From an uncultured Clostridia bacterium (GTDB lineage: Bacteria; Bacillota; Clostridia; Christensenellales; Borkfalkiaceae), in the NCBI GenBank assembly GCA_947624005.1, contig CANQHV010000001.1, positions 124,001 through 188,000 of the forward strand: 64,000 nt of DNA, read 5' to 3'. The translations under genes were made by a program, and so were the position numbers. The notes below the pieces were generated by a model, which made no database searches, was not told the origin of the DNA, and saw only the letters and a program-made list of their open reading frames with translations. Positions 39,902 to 49,238 of this stretch are shown piece after piece. How positions within the stretch are numbered: position 1 is the stretch's first letter; each line of letters starts with the position of its first letter.

Positions 39902-40753
39902 ATGGAATGTAAACAGTGTCCCGTAGCCTGCGGCGCAGACCGCGAAAAGACAGTCGGAGCGTGCGGAGTGCGGGGCGTAAAAGTAGCAAAATATTATCTG
40001 CACCCGTTCGAGGAACCGCCGATATCTTTTTCGAAAGGCAGCGGCGCGGTGTTTTTCTGCGGCTGTTCGCTGAAATGCGTGTTCTGCCAGAACTTCGGAC
40101 TTTCGAGGAATATGCGCGGCAAGGAAATCGACGAACGCGGACTTGCGGACATTTTCCGCACGCTCGAAGAGGAGGGCGCGGACAACATAAATTTGGTCAA
40201 CCCGACCCATTATTTAAGGCATATTATGGGGGCAATCGAAATTTATAAGCCGAAAATTCCCATAGTTTACAACACTCACGGGTACGAAACAACCGAAAGT
40301 TTAAAGCTTGCCGACGAGTTCGTCGATATCTATCTGCCCGACCTTAAATTTCTCGACGGCGCGCTTGCGGCAAGGTACACCGCGCGCCCCGATTACCCCG
40401 ATTTTGCAAAGCCCGCGGTGCAATTTATGGCGCGCAAGCCACTCAAAACGACGGCGGAGGGCAAAATGCTGTCGGGCTGTATTGTCCGCCACCTTATTCT
40501 GCCGCTCGCGGCGTACGATTCGGTAAACGCAGTAAGATTTTTTTCTCGGCTCGACGGCGAACCCTATTTAAGCCTTATGAGCCAATATACTCCCTGCGGC
40601 GATATTGAAAATTTTCCCGAACTGCAACGTAAAATAACGGCGCGCGAATACAGGCGCGTGCTTGAAGAGGTGAATAATCTCGGTATAACCCGCGTGTTTT
40701 TGCAGGAAAAGTCCAGCGCGCAGTCGTCGTTTATACCCGAGTGGGATTTCTGA
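39902..40753 (+). CDS. Radical SAM protein, PflA/PflX-like (COG1313-like)
   Basis: CGCSLKCVFCQNFGLS CxxxCxxC motif, YNTHGYETTES, IYLPDLKF. Confidence 0.88.
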   Translation: MECKQCPVACGADREKTVGACGVRGVKVAKYYLHPFEEPPISFSKGSGAVFFCGCSLKCVFCQNFGLSRNMRGKEIDERGLADIFRTLEEEGADNINLVNPTHYLRHIMGAIEIYKPKIPIVYNTHGYETTESLKLADEFVDIYLPDLKFLDGALAARYTARPDYPDFAKPAVQFMARKPLKTTAEGKMLSGCIVRHLILPLAAYDSVNAVRFFSRLDGEPYLSLMSQYTPCGDIENFPELQRKITAREYRRVLEEVNNLGITRVFLQEKSSAQSSFIPEWDF

Positions 40754-40754
40754 T

Positions 40755-42635
40755 ATGCTTGTAAGTCTTGAAAGCGTAAGTTTTTCTTACGGCGACAACC
40801 TGATATTTTCCGACGTGGAATTTGCCGTAAACGAGGGCGACAGAATTGGGCTTATCGGCGCGAACGGCGAAGGTAAAACCACCCTTTTAAAGCTTATTTT
40901 GGGGGAGCTTATTCCCGAAAACGGCAATATACTCCGCAAAAACGGCATAAAAACGGGGTATCTCGACCAAAGCGGAACTTTCGAGGGCGGCACAACCGTT
41001 TTCGCCGAGGCGATGAAGGTCTTTTCCGAAGAGCTTTCGGCGATTTCGCGGCTTGAAGAACTCTCCGCCCGCCTTTCCGAAGAAGACGCGAAAAGCGACG
41101 AATACGGGCGTATTTCCGCGCAGATTGAAAGACTTCAAAGCTTTATCGCGGCGAAAGACGCGTACAACGTAAAAGTAAGGGTGAACGCCGTTTTAAACGG
41201 AATGGGCTTCGGCGGCAGAGAAAACGAACGCCTCGCCTGTATGTCGGGCGGCGAAAAAACGCGTTTCAAACTCGCGCGGCTTTTGCTCGAAGAACCCGAT
41301 TTGCTTATTTTGGACGAACCGACCAACCACCTCGACGTTCCCACTCTGTTCTGGCTCGAAGACTATCTCAAAACGTTTAAGGGCGCGCTTTTGATTGTTT
41401 CGCACGACAGATATTTTCTCGACCGCACGGTAACGAAAATCGCCGAGCTCGAAAACAGAAAACTTGCGGTATATAAGGGCAATTACACCAAATTCAAAGT
41501 AAGTAAAGCCGAGCGCGTCGCCCGACTTTCCAAAGAGTGGGAGGCGCAACGGCTCGAACGCGAAAAACTGCGCGTATATATCGAAAAAAACATAGCGCGC
41601 GCGACGACGGCTAAGTCCGCGCAGAGCCGCGTAAAACAGCTTGAAAAAATGCCCGAAGCCGAAAAGCCCTTTCAGCCGCCCCGCCCGCCCGAGTTCGAAT
41701 TTTTATACGACGAAGAACCTTACGGGCAAGCTCTGACGGTAAAAGACATCAACCTCGACCGCGGCGGCAAACGGCTTATAACCGCGGGGAATTTATGCGT
41801 GGCGCGCGGCGACAAACTCGCCCTCGTCGGCACAAACGGCACGGGCAAAAGCTCGCTTCTTTCCGAGATTGCGGACGGGGCAAATCCCGCCGTCCGCGTC
41901 GGTCGTCACGTCAGATTCGCGCGGTTCGACCAGGAGGGCGCGAACCTTTGCGGCGCGAACGCCGTTTTGGACGAAATAAGGGGCAGAAATGCGGGCGCGA
42001 CTCAAACCGAAATACGCTTATCGCTTGCAAAATGCGGACTGTTTGCCGAGGATATGCAAAAGACTGTAAACTCGCTTTCGGGCGGCGAACGCGCGAAGCT
42101 CGCTTTATGCGTGCTCGAAAACGAGCGCGGCAATTTTCTGCTTTTGGACGAACCCACAAATCACCTCGACCTGCCCGCACGCGAAAGCCTCGAACGCGCG
42201 CTCGCGAAGTTCGGCGGCACGCTTATAGTCGTTTCGCACGACAGATATTTTCTGTCTGCGGTCGTGAACCGCGTGGCGGAAATCGAGGACGGAAAACTCA
42301 ACGTATACGAATGCGGTTACGGCGAATATGCCGAGATAAAAAAGCGTATCGCGCAGGAAAAACTTGCCGCCGAAGAGCAGAAAAGGCGCGCAGATTCCGC
42401 CGCTAAAAATTACCGTTCGAAAACAGACCGTTCGGAAGAGGCGAAAAAAAAGAGCGAAGAAAAGCGTATCGCGGGCGAAATTTCCGCGCTCGAAGAAGAA
42501 CAGGAGGGGCTGTACGCAAAACTCGCCTCGCCCGAGGGCGCGGACTTTGCCGCCGCCAAACGGATTTCGGAAAGATTGGAAGAAATAAGAAATTTGCTCG
42601 ACGCCCTTTACAAAGAGTACGAAAGCGTGATATAA
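40755..42635 (+). CDS. ABC-F family ATP-binding protein
   Basis: Two ABC domains (GANGEGKTTLLKL, MSGGEKTRFKLARLLLEEPDLLILDEPTNHLD; GTNGTGKSSLL, LSGGERAKLAL...LLLDEPTNHLDL), linker between, no TM. Confidence 0.95.
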   Translation: MLVSLESVSFSYGDNLIFSDVEFAVNEGDRIGLIGANGEGKTTLLKLILGELIPENGNILRKNGIKTGYLDQSGTFEGGTTVFAEAMKVFSEELSAISRLEELSARLSEEDAKSDEYGRISAQIERLQSFIAAKDAYNVKVRVNAVLNGMGFGGRENERLACMSGGEKTRFKLARLLLEEPDLLILDEPTNHLDVPTLFWLEDYLKTFKGALLIVSHDRYFLDRTVTKIAELENRKLAVYKGNYTKFKVSKAERVARLSKEWEAQRLEREKLRVYIEKNIARATTAKSAQSRVKQLEKMPEAEKPFQPPRPPEFEFLYDEEPYGQALTVKDINLDRGGKRLITAGNLCVARGDKLALVGTNGTGKSSLLSEIADGANPAVRVGRHVRFARFDQEGANLCGANAVLDEIRGRNAGATQTEIRLSLAKCGLFAEDMQKTVNSLSGGERAKLALCVLENERGNFLLLDEPTNHLDLPARESLERALAKFGGTLIVVSHDRYFLSAVVNRVAEIEDGKLNVYECGYGEYAEIKKRIAQEKLAAEEQKRRADSAAKNYRSKTDRSEEAKKKSEEKRIAGEISALEEEQEGLYAKLASPEGADFAAAKRISERLEEIRNLLDALYKEYESVI

Positions 42636-42653
42636 TAGACGGGAGGTGGGCGT

Positions 42654-43685
42654 ATGGACGACGAAGAACGCGACGACCGCAAGGCGGAAATCCGCCACAC
42701 AATAACCGCGGAAGAAACTTTCACTCTCGCGAAAGACGTTTTCGATATACGCTGTTTTATCAAAAACGTCTACAACAACCGCGCCGTTATAAAGCGCAGA
42801 ATAAACCTTTTTTCGCTGTCCGTAAGCATAGCGTTCACTTTGCTGTACCTTGCGTACGTTTTTTACGTCAGCCTTACCCGCGCGCTCTCGCTTAATATCG
42901 AAATCGCGCTGTATGTGCTTTTGGGGGTATACGCGGTCATAGCGATACTTCTTATCGTGTTCACCTGCGTTTTCGCGGGCAGCAACACCTCGAACGTGCG
43001 TAAAATTTCGTACGTCATACATATATGCCGAATGATTGCGCGCGTGCTGTCGCTTGCGATAGCGATAACCGCAATCGCCCTCAATTTTTCGTCGGTGGTA
43101 ACCTCGCCGAGCATAGTTTTCAACGTATTCATAATAGTAATGTCCGTAATAAGCCTTATCGTGCAGGCGATTCTGCTTATCGCGGGCGGAATTTCGGGCT
43201 TTGCGCGCTGGCTGTTATCGCCCGTAAAAGTCAAAAAACGCTTTTCGTTCGTCGTTTTGGAATGGTACGAACTTGCCGTTTCGGACAGTTCGCCCCAAGG
43301 CGACGGCAAAAAGGTAAAGCGCGTCAACAACAAATATCTCGACGACGTTGCGAATTGCATCGACGAATATATCCTGCCCGAACTCGGCAAGCGCAAGATA
43401 ACGTCCATAAAGCCCGTCACCGTGCTTAACGTGGTAGACAGCGCGCCCGAAAACGAACGCGAAGTGGTGGGCGGCACGTTACGGAGCGTGTTCGCATACG
43501 CGGAGGATTGCGGCTACGTCAACTTCAATCCCTGCCGCAGTCTTGACCTCGGCAACATAGAGGAAGAGGTTAAGGAAAAAAGGACTTTGAAACAGCGCAT
43601 TTTCGGCATAGGCAAACGGTTCGTCAAAAAACGCCTCGATAAGTATATCAACGATTCCGTCGAAAACGGCGGCGATGCGAAATAA
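42654..43685 (+). CDS. Hypothetical multi-TM protein
   Basis: 343 aa, about 4-5 hydrophobic segments, gggaggtgg RBS; no family recognised. Confidence 0.75.
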   Translation: MDDEERDDRKAEIRHTITAEETFTLAKDVFDIRCFIKNVYNNRAVIKRRINLFSLSVSIAFTLLYLAYVFYVSLTRALSLNIEIALYVLLGVYAVIAILLIVFTCVFAGSNTSNVRKISYVIHICRMIARVLSLAIAITAIALNFSSVVTSPSIVFNVFIIVMSVISLIVQAILLIAGGISGFARWLLSPVKVKKRFSFVVLEWYELAVSDSSPQGDGKKVKRVNNKYLDDVANCIDEYILPELGKRKITSIKPVTVLNVVDSAPENEREVVGGTLRSVFAYAEDCGYVNFNPCRSLDLGNIEEEVKEKRTLKQRIFGIGKRFVKKRLDKYINDSVENGGDAK

Positions 43686-43708
43686 GTTTATACGGCAGAC
43701 AATTATAA

Positions 43709-43736
43709 AAGCCGCCCTTGTCCATAAGGGCGGCTT
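43709..43736. terminator. Bidirectional intrinsic terminator
   Basis: aagccgccctt / aagggcggctt. Confidence 0.75.
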
Positions 43737-43776
43737 CCGTATTTTATAAATAACCGTAAGCGTACAAACGCGCTTG

Positions 43777-45183
43777 TCAGAATTCGAGGCTTTTTGCGAT
43801 ATAGTCTTCGAGTTCGCTTATTTTAAGGCGTATCTGCCGCATCGTGTCGCGGTCGCGCACGGTAACGGTGTCGTCTTTAAGCGTGTCGAAGTCAACGGTA
43901 ATGCAGTACGGCGTTCCTATCTCGTCCTGTCTGCGGTAACGCTTGCCTATCGAAGCCGTCACGTCGTAGGTTACGGAAAACTTCTTCGCAAGCATTCTGT
44001 ATATTCCGTCCGCTTTTTCCGACAAATCCTTTTGAAGGGGAAGCACGGCGGCTTTGAAAGGCGCAAGGAAGGGGTGCAGGCGCAAAACAGTCCTCGTTTC
44101 GGTTTTGTCGCCGCTTTGCACAACCTCTTCGTCGTAAGCGTCCGTAAGGAACGCAAGCACCATTCTTTCCACGCCGAGCGAGGGCTCTATTACGTAGGGC
44201 ACGTATTTTTCGCCCGTCACGGGGTCGAGGTAGTCCATCGGCTGACCGCTTTCTTTCTGGTGCTGAGTCAAATCGTAGTCCGTTCTGTCGGCAACGCCCC
44301 ACAGTTCGCCCCAACCGAATGCGAAGTTGTATTCGAAGTCGGTCGTCGCTTTCGAGTAAAAGGCAAGTTCTTCGGGGTCGTGGTCGCGCAATTTAAGGTT
44401 TTCGCTTTTCAGACCGAGCGACAGTAAAAAGTTGTGACAGTAATCTTTCCAATAGCCGAACCATTCGAGGTCGGTTCCGGGCTTGCAGAAAAATTCAAGT
44501 TCCATCTGCTCGAATTCGCGCACGCGGAAGATAAAGTTCCCGGGCGTTATCTCGTTTCTGAACGATTTTCCTATCTGACCTATGCCGAAAGGCACGCGCA
44601 TACGCGAGGTGCGCTGAACGTTTTTGAAGTTTACGAATATGCCCTGCGCCGTTTCGGGGCGGAGGTATACGGTGTTTACCGTGTCCTCGGTAACGCCCTG
44701 AAAAGTTTTGAACATAAGATTGAATTTTCTTATGGGCGTAAAATCCGATTTGCCGCAAACGGGGCAGTTTATCTTGTTATCCGCGATAAACTTTTCCATT
44801 TCTTCGTTGCTTAAAGCCTCGACCTTGACGTCGAGGTTGTGTTTTTTGCAATAATCCTCGATAAGGTTATCCGCGCGGTGGCGCGAGCGGCAGTTGCGGC
44901 AATCCATAAGGGGGTCCGAAAACCCGCCTATATGCCCCGAAGCTTTCCAGGTTTTTGTATTCATTAAAATTGCGCAGTCAACGCCCACGTTAAGCGTGTT
45001 TTCCTGAACGAATTTTTTCCACCAGGCTTTTTTGACGTTGTTTTTGAACTCTACGCCGAGGGGTCCGAAGTCCCAGGTATTGGCAAGCCCGCCGTAAATT
45101 TCGCTTCCGGGGTAAATAAATCCCCTTGCCTTGCAAAGCGCGACCAGCTTTTCCTGAGTCACGGCTCTTTTGTTATCCGCCAT
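43777..45183 (-). CDS. glyS: Glycyl-tRNA synthetase (alpha2 type)
   Basis: [59 protein letters not shown]. Confidence 0.96.
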   Translation of the reverse strand: MADNKRAVTQEKLVALCKARGFIYPGSEIYGGLANTWDFGPLGVEFKNNVKKAWWKKFVQENTLNVGVDCAILMNTKTWKASGHIGGFSDPLMDCRNCRSRHRADNLIEDYCKKHNLDVKVEALSNEEMEKFIADNKINCPVCGKSDFTPIRKFNLMFKTFQGVTEDTVNTVYLRPETAQGIFVNFKNVQRTSRMRVPFGIGQIGKSFRNEITPGNFIFRVREFEQMELEFFCKPGTDLEWFGYWKDYCHNFLLSLGLKSENLKLRDHDPEELAFYSKATTDFEYNFAFGWGELWGVADRTDYDLTQHQKESGQPMDYLDPVTGEKYVPYVIEPSLGVERMVLAFLTDAYDEEVVQSGDKTETRTVLRLHPFLAPFKAAVLPLQKDLSEKADGIYRMLAKKFSVTYDVTASIGKRYRRQDEIGTPYCITVDFDTLKDDTVTVRDRDTMRQIRLKISELEDYIAKSLEF

Positions 45184-45228
45184 AATCTCTCCTTTGCCGC
45201 ATTTGGCTTAATGCGGACGAAATAAAAT

Positions 45229-45250
45229 AGGGTAGCCGACAAGCTACCCT
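45229..45250. terminator. Intrinsic terminator between XRE gene and glyS
   Basis: agggtagc-cgacaa-gctaccct flanked by A/T tracts on both sides. Confidence 0.7.
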
Positions 45251-45306
45251 TTAATTTTATTTTAAACGCCCTTTCAAGTCAAGTAATTGACGGTTGTGCT
45301 TTCGCG

Positions 45307-45513
45307 TTATTTGAAATTCCGCGAAAATAATTCGTCGATACTGACTTCGTAGAAGTCCGCTATCGCCGCAAGCGTTTCATAGTCGGGGCGCGCCTTGTCG
45401 GTTTCGTACCTTGTATAGTTTACTCTGCTGATTTTAAGCAGTTCCGCAAGTTTTTCTTGCGTAAGCCCCTCGTTCTTACGCAATTCTTTTAATTTTCTGC
45501 CAATCTGTATCAT
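45307..45513 (-). CDS. XRE-family HTH transcriptional regulator (68 aa)
   Basis: IGRKLKELRKNEGLTQEKLAELLKISRVNYTRYETDKARPDYETLAAIADFYEVSIDELF. Confidence 0.93.
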   Translation of the reverse strand: MIQIGRKLKELRKNEGLTQEKLAELLKISRVNYTRYETDKARPDYETLAAIADFYEVSIDELFSRNFK

Positions 45514-45540
45514 TTTCTTACAACTTTATTATTTTAACAA

Positions 45541-45569
45541 TTGACATTGTACATATTTTGTACTATAAT
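45541..45569 (+). promoter_or_regulatory. Consensus sigma-A promoter for InlB-repeat lipoprotein gene
   Basis: TTGACA-17-TATAAT with GTACA-tattt-TGTAC dyad in the spacer. Confidence 0.8.
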
Positions 45570-45604
45570 GTTTTAAAATGTACGAATAATGTACATTTTA
45601 AAAC
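45570..45604. repeat. Perfect inverted repeat / candidate operator
   Basis: GTTTTAAAATGTAC-GAATAAT-GTACATTTTAAAAC, 14-bp arms. Confidence 0.85.
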
Positions 45605-45616
45605 AAAAACGGAGTT

Positions 45617-47257
45617 GTGGAAAAAGTGAAAAGGCGGTACAAATTTTTAATAGTTATTTTAAGTTGTATATTGGCTATGTCAATTGCGCTGTTTTCGGGT
45701 TGTGGAATGTTCAGCAGTTGCTGTGCCAGACACTATTATGTTACATATTCAGATAAAGACATTGTACATTCTGGAATAGATGTCAAAAAAGGCGATAAAA
45801 TTTTTGTTAACAATAATCATATACCGTATAAAGATGGCTACATTTTTTTGGGTTGGTTTGACAAAGAAGAGGGTGGCGAAATGTATATTGACGCACAAGG
45901 TCAAGGCTTAAAAGGCATAAAAAAGGATTTAACACTTTATCAGCAGTACAAAGCAATTGATATTACGGTAAAACTCAAATATCCCGAAGAATATACCGGT
46001 GCCAAAACCGAAACGTTGGTGTTAAAATACGACGATAAAATCGACGGCTTGCCGCTTGATTTAACTTTGGCAAATTGTGATTTTGACGGGTGGTATACTC
46101 AAAACGCGGGGCACGGCAAAAAAATCGCAAATGCGTCCGGTATGCTTGCGGGAGTTTCAGCTATAAACTACAATGAGTACAATATTTGCGAAGACGAGCT
46201 GACGCTTTACGCGAATTTTACTCCGAAAAAATATATTGTAACTTTAAAATTCGGCGACGAACATTTGGACGAGGAGGTGCGCGTTGAATACGGTACACCG
46301 GTAGCGGGGATAAATTATAAAACGCGTAATGCTGACGGCTTTGCGGTCAACGGTTGGTCAAAGTCAAAAGGCGGCGAAAACTTTTCGGGAAAAATAACGG
46401 GAAATACGGTTTTATATGCTTCCGGCAAATGGTCGCCGATTATAACTTTCGACAATAACGGCGGAAGCGGTGCATATTCAATTGTTGCCGATGAAAACGA
46501 AGATATAACATTGCCAATACCCGAAAAGATAACGGGAGAATTTAATGGTTGGAATGACGATAAGGGCAATGTAGCCGAATTTGACAAAATGCCCTCGGAA
46601 AGCGTTAAACTGACTGCAAGTTGGACGCCCAAAATCGTATTAGACGAAAATGGCGGTGAAAAAGTGAACGATATTAAGGCAAAAGCCGGAGCCTCTGTAA
46701 GTTTACCGTATATAACAAAGAATGGCTATATTTTCGGCGGCTGGTTCGACGAGGACGGCAAAAAATATGAAACTAAAACTATGCCAAATGAAGGAGCGTT
46801 ACTTAAAGCCGGCTGGTATAAGGCTAAACAAATGACTATGACCTGGAAAGATGCATATGCCGACTGTGAGACAACATACAGAGGTCACGAATCTTCAATT
46901 TACGAAGAAACTAATTTGGAGGGAATATATTACTTGATATTAGATATTTCTTTCGAGTGTGATCACTATTCAAGTAAAAATTCAATAATTGGTTTTGACG
47001 GTTATAACAGTTTGTATTTCTGCATATATTCAGCTGCGACTACAGATTCAAATTTCGCCTTATGCGACCAAGATTATTTTCCCCATCAAAAAGTATCAAG
47101 TTACAGAAAATATAACGTCAAAAAAACTATCAAAGTAACAGATGGTTTATTTTATATGTCTTTTACGGCGAGTACAAGATATAGCGGTGTTTCAATACGC
47201 AATATTTCAGCGAATGTTACTTACCCGCTTATAAAGAGTTTGTATTTGGATTTTTAA
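45617..47257 (+). CDS. InlB B-repeat (Listeria-Bacteroides repeat) lipoprotein; start may be GTG 45626
   Basis: Lipobox LFSGCG, repeated GYIFLGWFDKEEGGE / CDFDGWYTQN / GYIFGGWFDEDGKKYE units. Confidence 0.85.
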   Translation: MEKVKRRYKFLIVILSCILAMSIALFSGCGMFSSCCARHYYVTYSDKDIVHSGIDVKKGDKIFVNNNHIPYKDGYIFLGWFDKEEGGEMYIDAQGQGLKGIKKDLTLYQQYKAIDITVKLKYPEEYTGAKTETLVLKYDDKIDGLPLDLTLANCDFDGWYTQNAGHGKKIANASGMLAGVSAINYNEYNICEDELTLYANFTPKKYIVTLKFGDEHLDEEVRVEYGTPVAGINYKTRNADGFAVNGWSKSKGGENFSGKITGNTVLYASGKWSPIITFDNNGGSGAYSIVADENEDITLPIPEKITGEFNGWNDDKGNVAEFDKMPSESVKLTASWTPKIVLDENGGEKVNDIKAKAGASVSLPYITKNGYIFGGWFDEDGKKYETKTMPNEGALLKAGWYKAKQMTMTWKDAYADCETTYRGHESSIYEETNLEGIYYLILDISFECDHYSSKNSIIGFDGYNSLYFCIYSAATTDSNFALCDQDYFPHQKVSSYRKYNVKKTIKVTDGLFYMSFTASTRYSGVSIRNISANVTYPLIKSLYLDF

Positions 47258-47270
47258 TTTAAAAGTTTAT

Positions 47271-47308
47271 AAACCGCGCCCCGCGGCAACTGCCGCGGGG
47301 CGCGGTTT
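47271..47308. terminator. Intrinsic terminator
   Basis: aaaccgcgccccgcggca / tgccgcggggcgcggttt. Confidence 0.85.
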
Positions 47309-47556
47309 ATGCGGTTTTTTGCCAAAATTTCACTAATATAAAAAATTGCAAAATTTTAAAGCAAAATAATATACTTTTCGCGCGCGCGTATGGTATAATA
47401 CAAACGAAGAAGTTTGCTTGCAAGGTTTTTGCGCGCAAAATACCCGTTTCGGCGTATTTTCCGCAAAAAACCGTCGGTAAGGCGCGGCCGCGAATAACTT
47501 TGATTTTTTACGCCGCCGTGTTACAATATATAAACCGAAAGAAAAAAGGAATTGAT

Positions 47557-49218
47557 ATGCTTTCAGATATCGAAATTGCCGAAAGTTGCAAAATGCGCCC
47601 CATACGCGAAATCGCGGCGAAGTTGGGTATAAAAGACGAAGCTTTGGAACTGTACGGAAACTACAAGGCGAAGATAAATCTTCCCGAAGTCAAGCCCAAG
47701 TCCAAACTTATTCTGGTGACCGCGATAAACCCCACGGCGAGCGGCGAAGGTAAAACCACCGTTTCGATAGGTCTTGCGGACGGGCTTTCGAAGATAGGCA
47801 AAAAGGTCTGCCTTGCCCTGCGCGAACCGTCGCTCGGACCCGTGTTCGGCGTAAAGGGCGGCGCGGCGGGCGGCGGTTACGCCCAGATAGTGCCCATGGC
47901 TGATATCAATCTGCATTTTACGGGCGATTTGCACGCGATAACCGCGGCGAACAACCTTTTGTGCGCTATGATAGACAACCATATTTTCCGCGGCAATACG
48001 CTCGATATCCGCGACGTTTATTTCAAACGCTGTCTTGATATGAACGACCGCGCTCTGCGCAACGTCCGTATAGACAGCGAAGCGGGAACTATGCGCGGCT
48101 GTCAAAGCTATTCCCGCGAAGAAAATTTCGAAATCACCGCCGCAAGCGAAGTAATGGCCGTGTTATGCCTTGCGACCGACCTTGCCGACCTTAAAGCAAG
48201 GCTTGCAAACATAGTGGTAGGCGTAAATTCCAAGGGCGAGTTCGTCCGCGCGGGTCAGCTTAAAGCCGAGGGCGCTATGGCGACCCTTTTAAAGGACGCG
48301 ATAAAGCCCAACCTCGTGCAGACTTTGGAAGGCACGCCCGCCGTCGTACACGGCGGACCGTTTGCGAATATCGCGCACGGCTGTAACTCGATACGCGCCA
48401 CATACACGGCTATGAGCCTTGCGGACTACACCGTGACCGAGGCGGGCTTCGGCGCGGATTTGGGAGCCGAAAAATTTCTCGATACCAAGTGCCGCATAGC
48501 GGGTATTGAACCTGACTGCGTTGTTATAGTCGCTACCGTAAAGGCGTTGAAGCTTCACGGGGGCGCGGACAAAGCCACCCTTTCGCAGGAAAATCTTACC
48601 GCGCTTAAAGCGGGGCTTCCCAACCTTATGAAGCACGTCGAAAACATACAAAAAGTTTACAATAAACCCGTCGTCGTCGCAATGAACAGATTTGCGACCG
48701 ACACCAAAGCCGAAATTGCCGAGGTTTTGGATTCCTGCGGCAAAGCGGGCGTTCGCGCCGTATTCTGCGACGTCTTTTTAAAGGGCGGCGAGGGCGGCGT
48801 AGCGCTTGCCGAAGAGGTGGTAAGCGAGTGCGCAAAAGGCGGAAAACTTCACTACGCATATAACCTTAACGACCCGATAAAGGTCAAAATCAACGATATA
48901 GTCACAAAAATTTACGGCGGAAAGGGCGCGGTATTCACCCCCGAAGCCGAAAGAAAAATTCAGGAAATAGAGAGCATGGGTATAAAGGGACTGCCCGTAA
49001 TAATAGCAAAAACGCAGTACTCGCTTTCGGACAACGCGAAACTTCTTGCGCGCCCCGAGGACTTTGAAATAACGGTCAGGGACGTGGCGTATAAGGGCGG
49101 CGCAAACTTTATAGTCGCGGTTGCTGGCGAAATAATGCTTATGCCCGGACTTCCCGCCGCGCCCTGCGCCGAACATATCGACGTAACCGCGGACGGCGTT
49201 ATTACGGGGTTGTCTTAA
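47557..49218 (+). CDS. fhs: Formate--tetrahydrofolate ligase
   Basis: KLILVTAINPTASGEGKTTVSIGLADGL, SLGPVFGVKGGAAGGGYAQ, GPFANIAHGCNS. Confidence 0.97.
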   Translation: MLSDIEIAESCKMRPIREIAAKLGIKDEALELYGNYKAKINLPEVKPKSKLILVTAINPTASGEGKTTVSIGLADGLSKIGKKVCLALREPSLGPVFGVKGGAAGGGYAQIVPMADINLHFTGDLHAITAANNLLCAMIDNHIFRGNTLDIRDVYFKRCLDMNDRALRNVRIDSEAGTMRGCQSYSREENFEITAASEVMAVLCLATDLADLKARLANIVVGVNSKGEFVRAGQLKAEGAMATLLKDAIKPNLVQTLEGTPAVVHGGPFANIAHGCNSIRATYTAMSLADYTVTEAGFGADLGAEKFLDTKCRIAGIEPDCVVIVATVKALKLHGGADKATLSQENLTALKAGLPNLMKHVENIQKVYNKPVVVAMNRFATDTKAEIAEVLDSCGKAGVRAVFCDVFLKGGEGGVALAEEVVSECAKGGKLHYAYNLNDPIKVKINDIVTKIYGGKGAVFTPEAERKIQEIESMGIKGLPVIIAKTQYSLSDNAKLLARPEDFEITVRDVAYKGGANFIVAVAGEIMLMPGLPAAPCAEHIDVTADGVITGLS

Positions 49219-49238
49219 AAACTTTCAAGGAAACAAGT

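Noticed and set aside
47401-47556. ZTP (pfl) or THF riboswitch upstream of fhs
   Set aside because: Conserved core sequences of both classes not found by eye; reported only as an unknown structured leader
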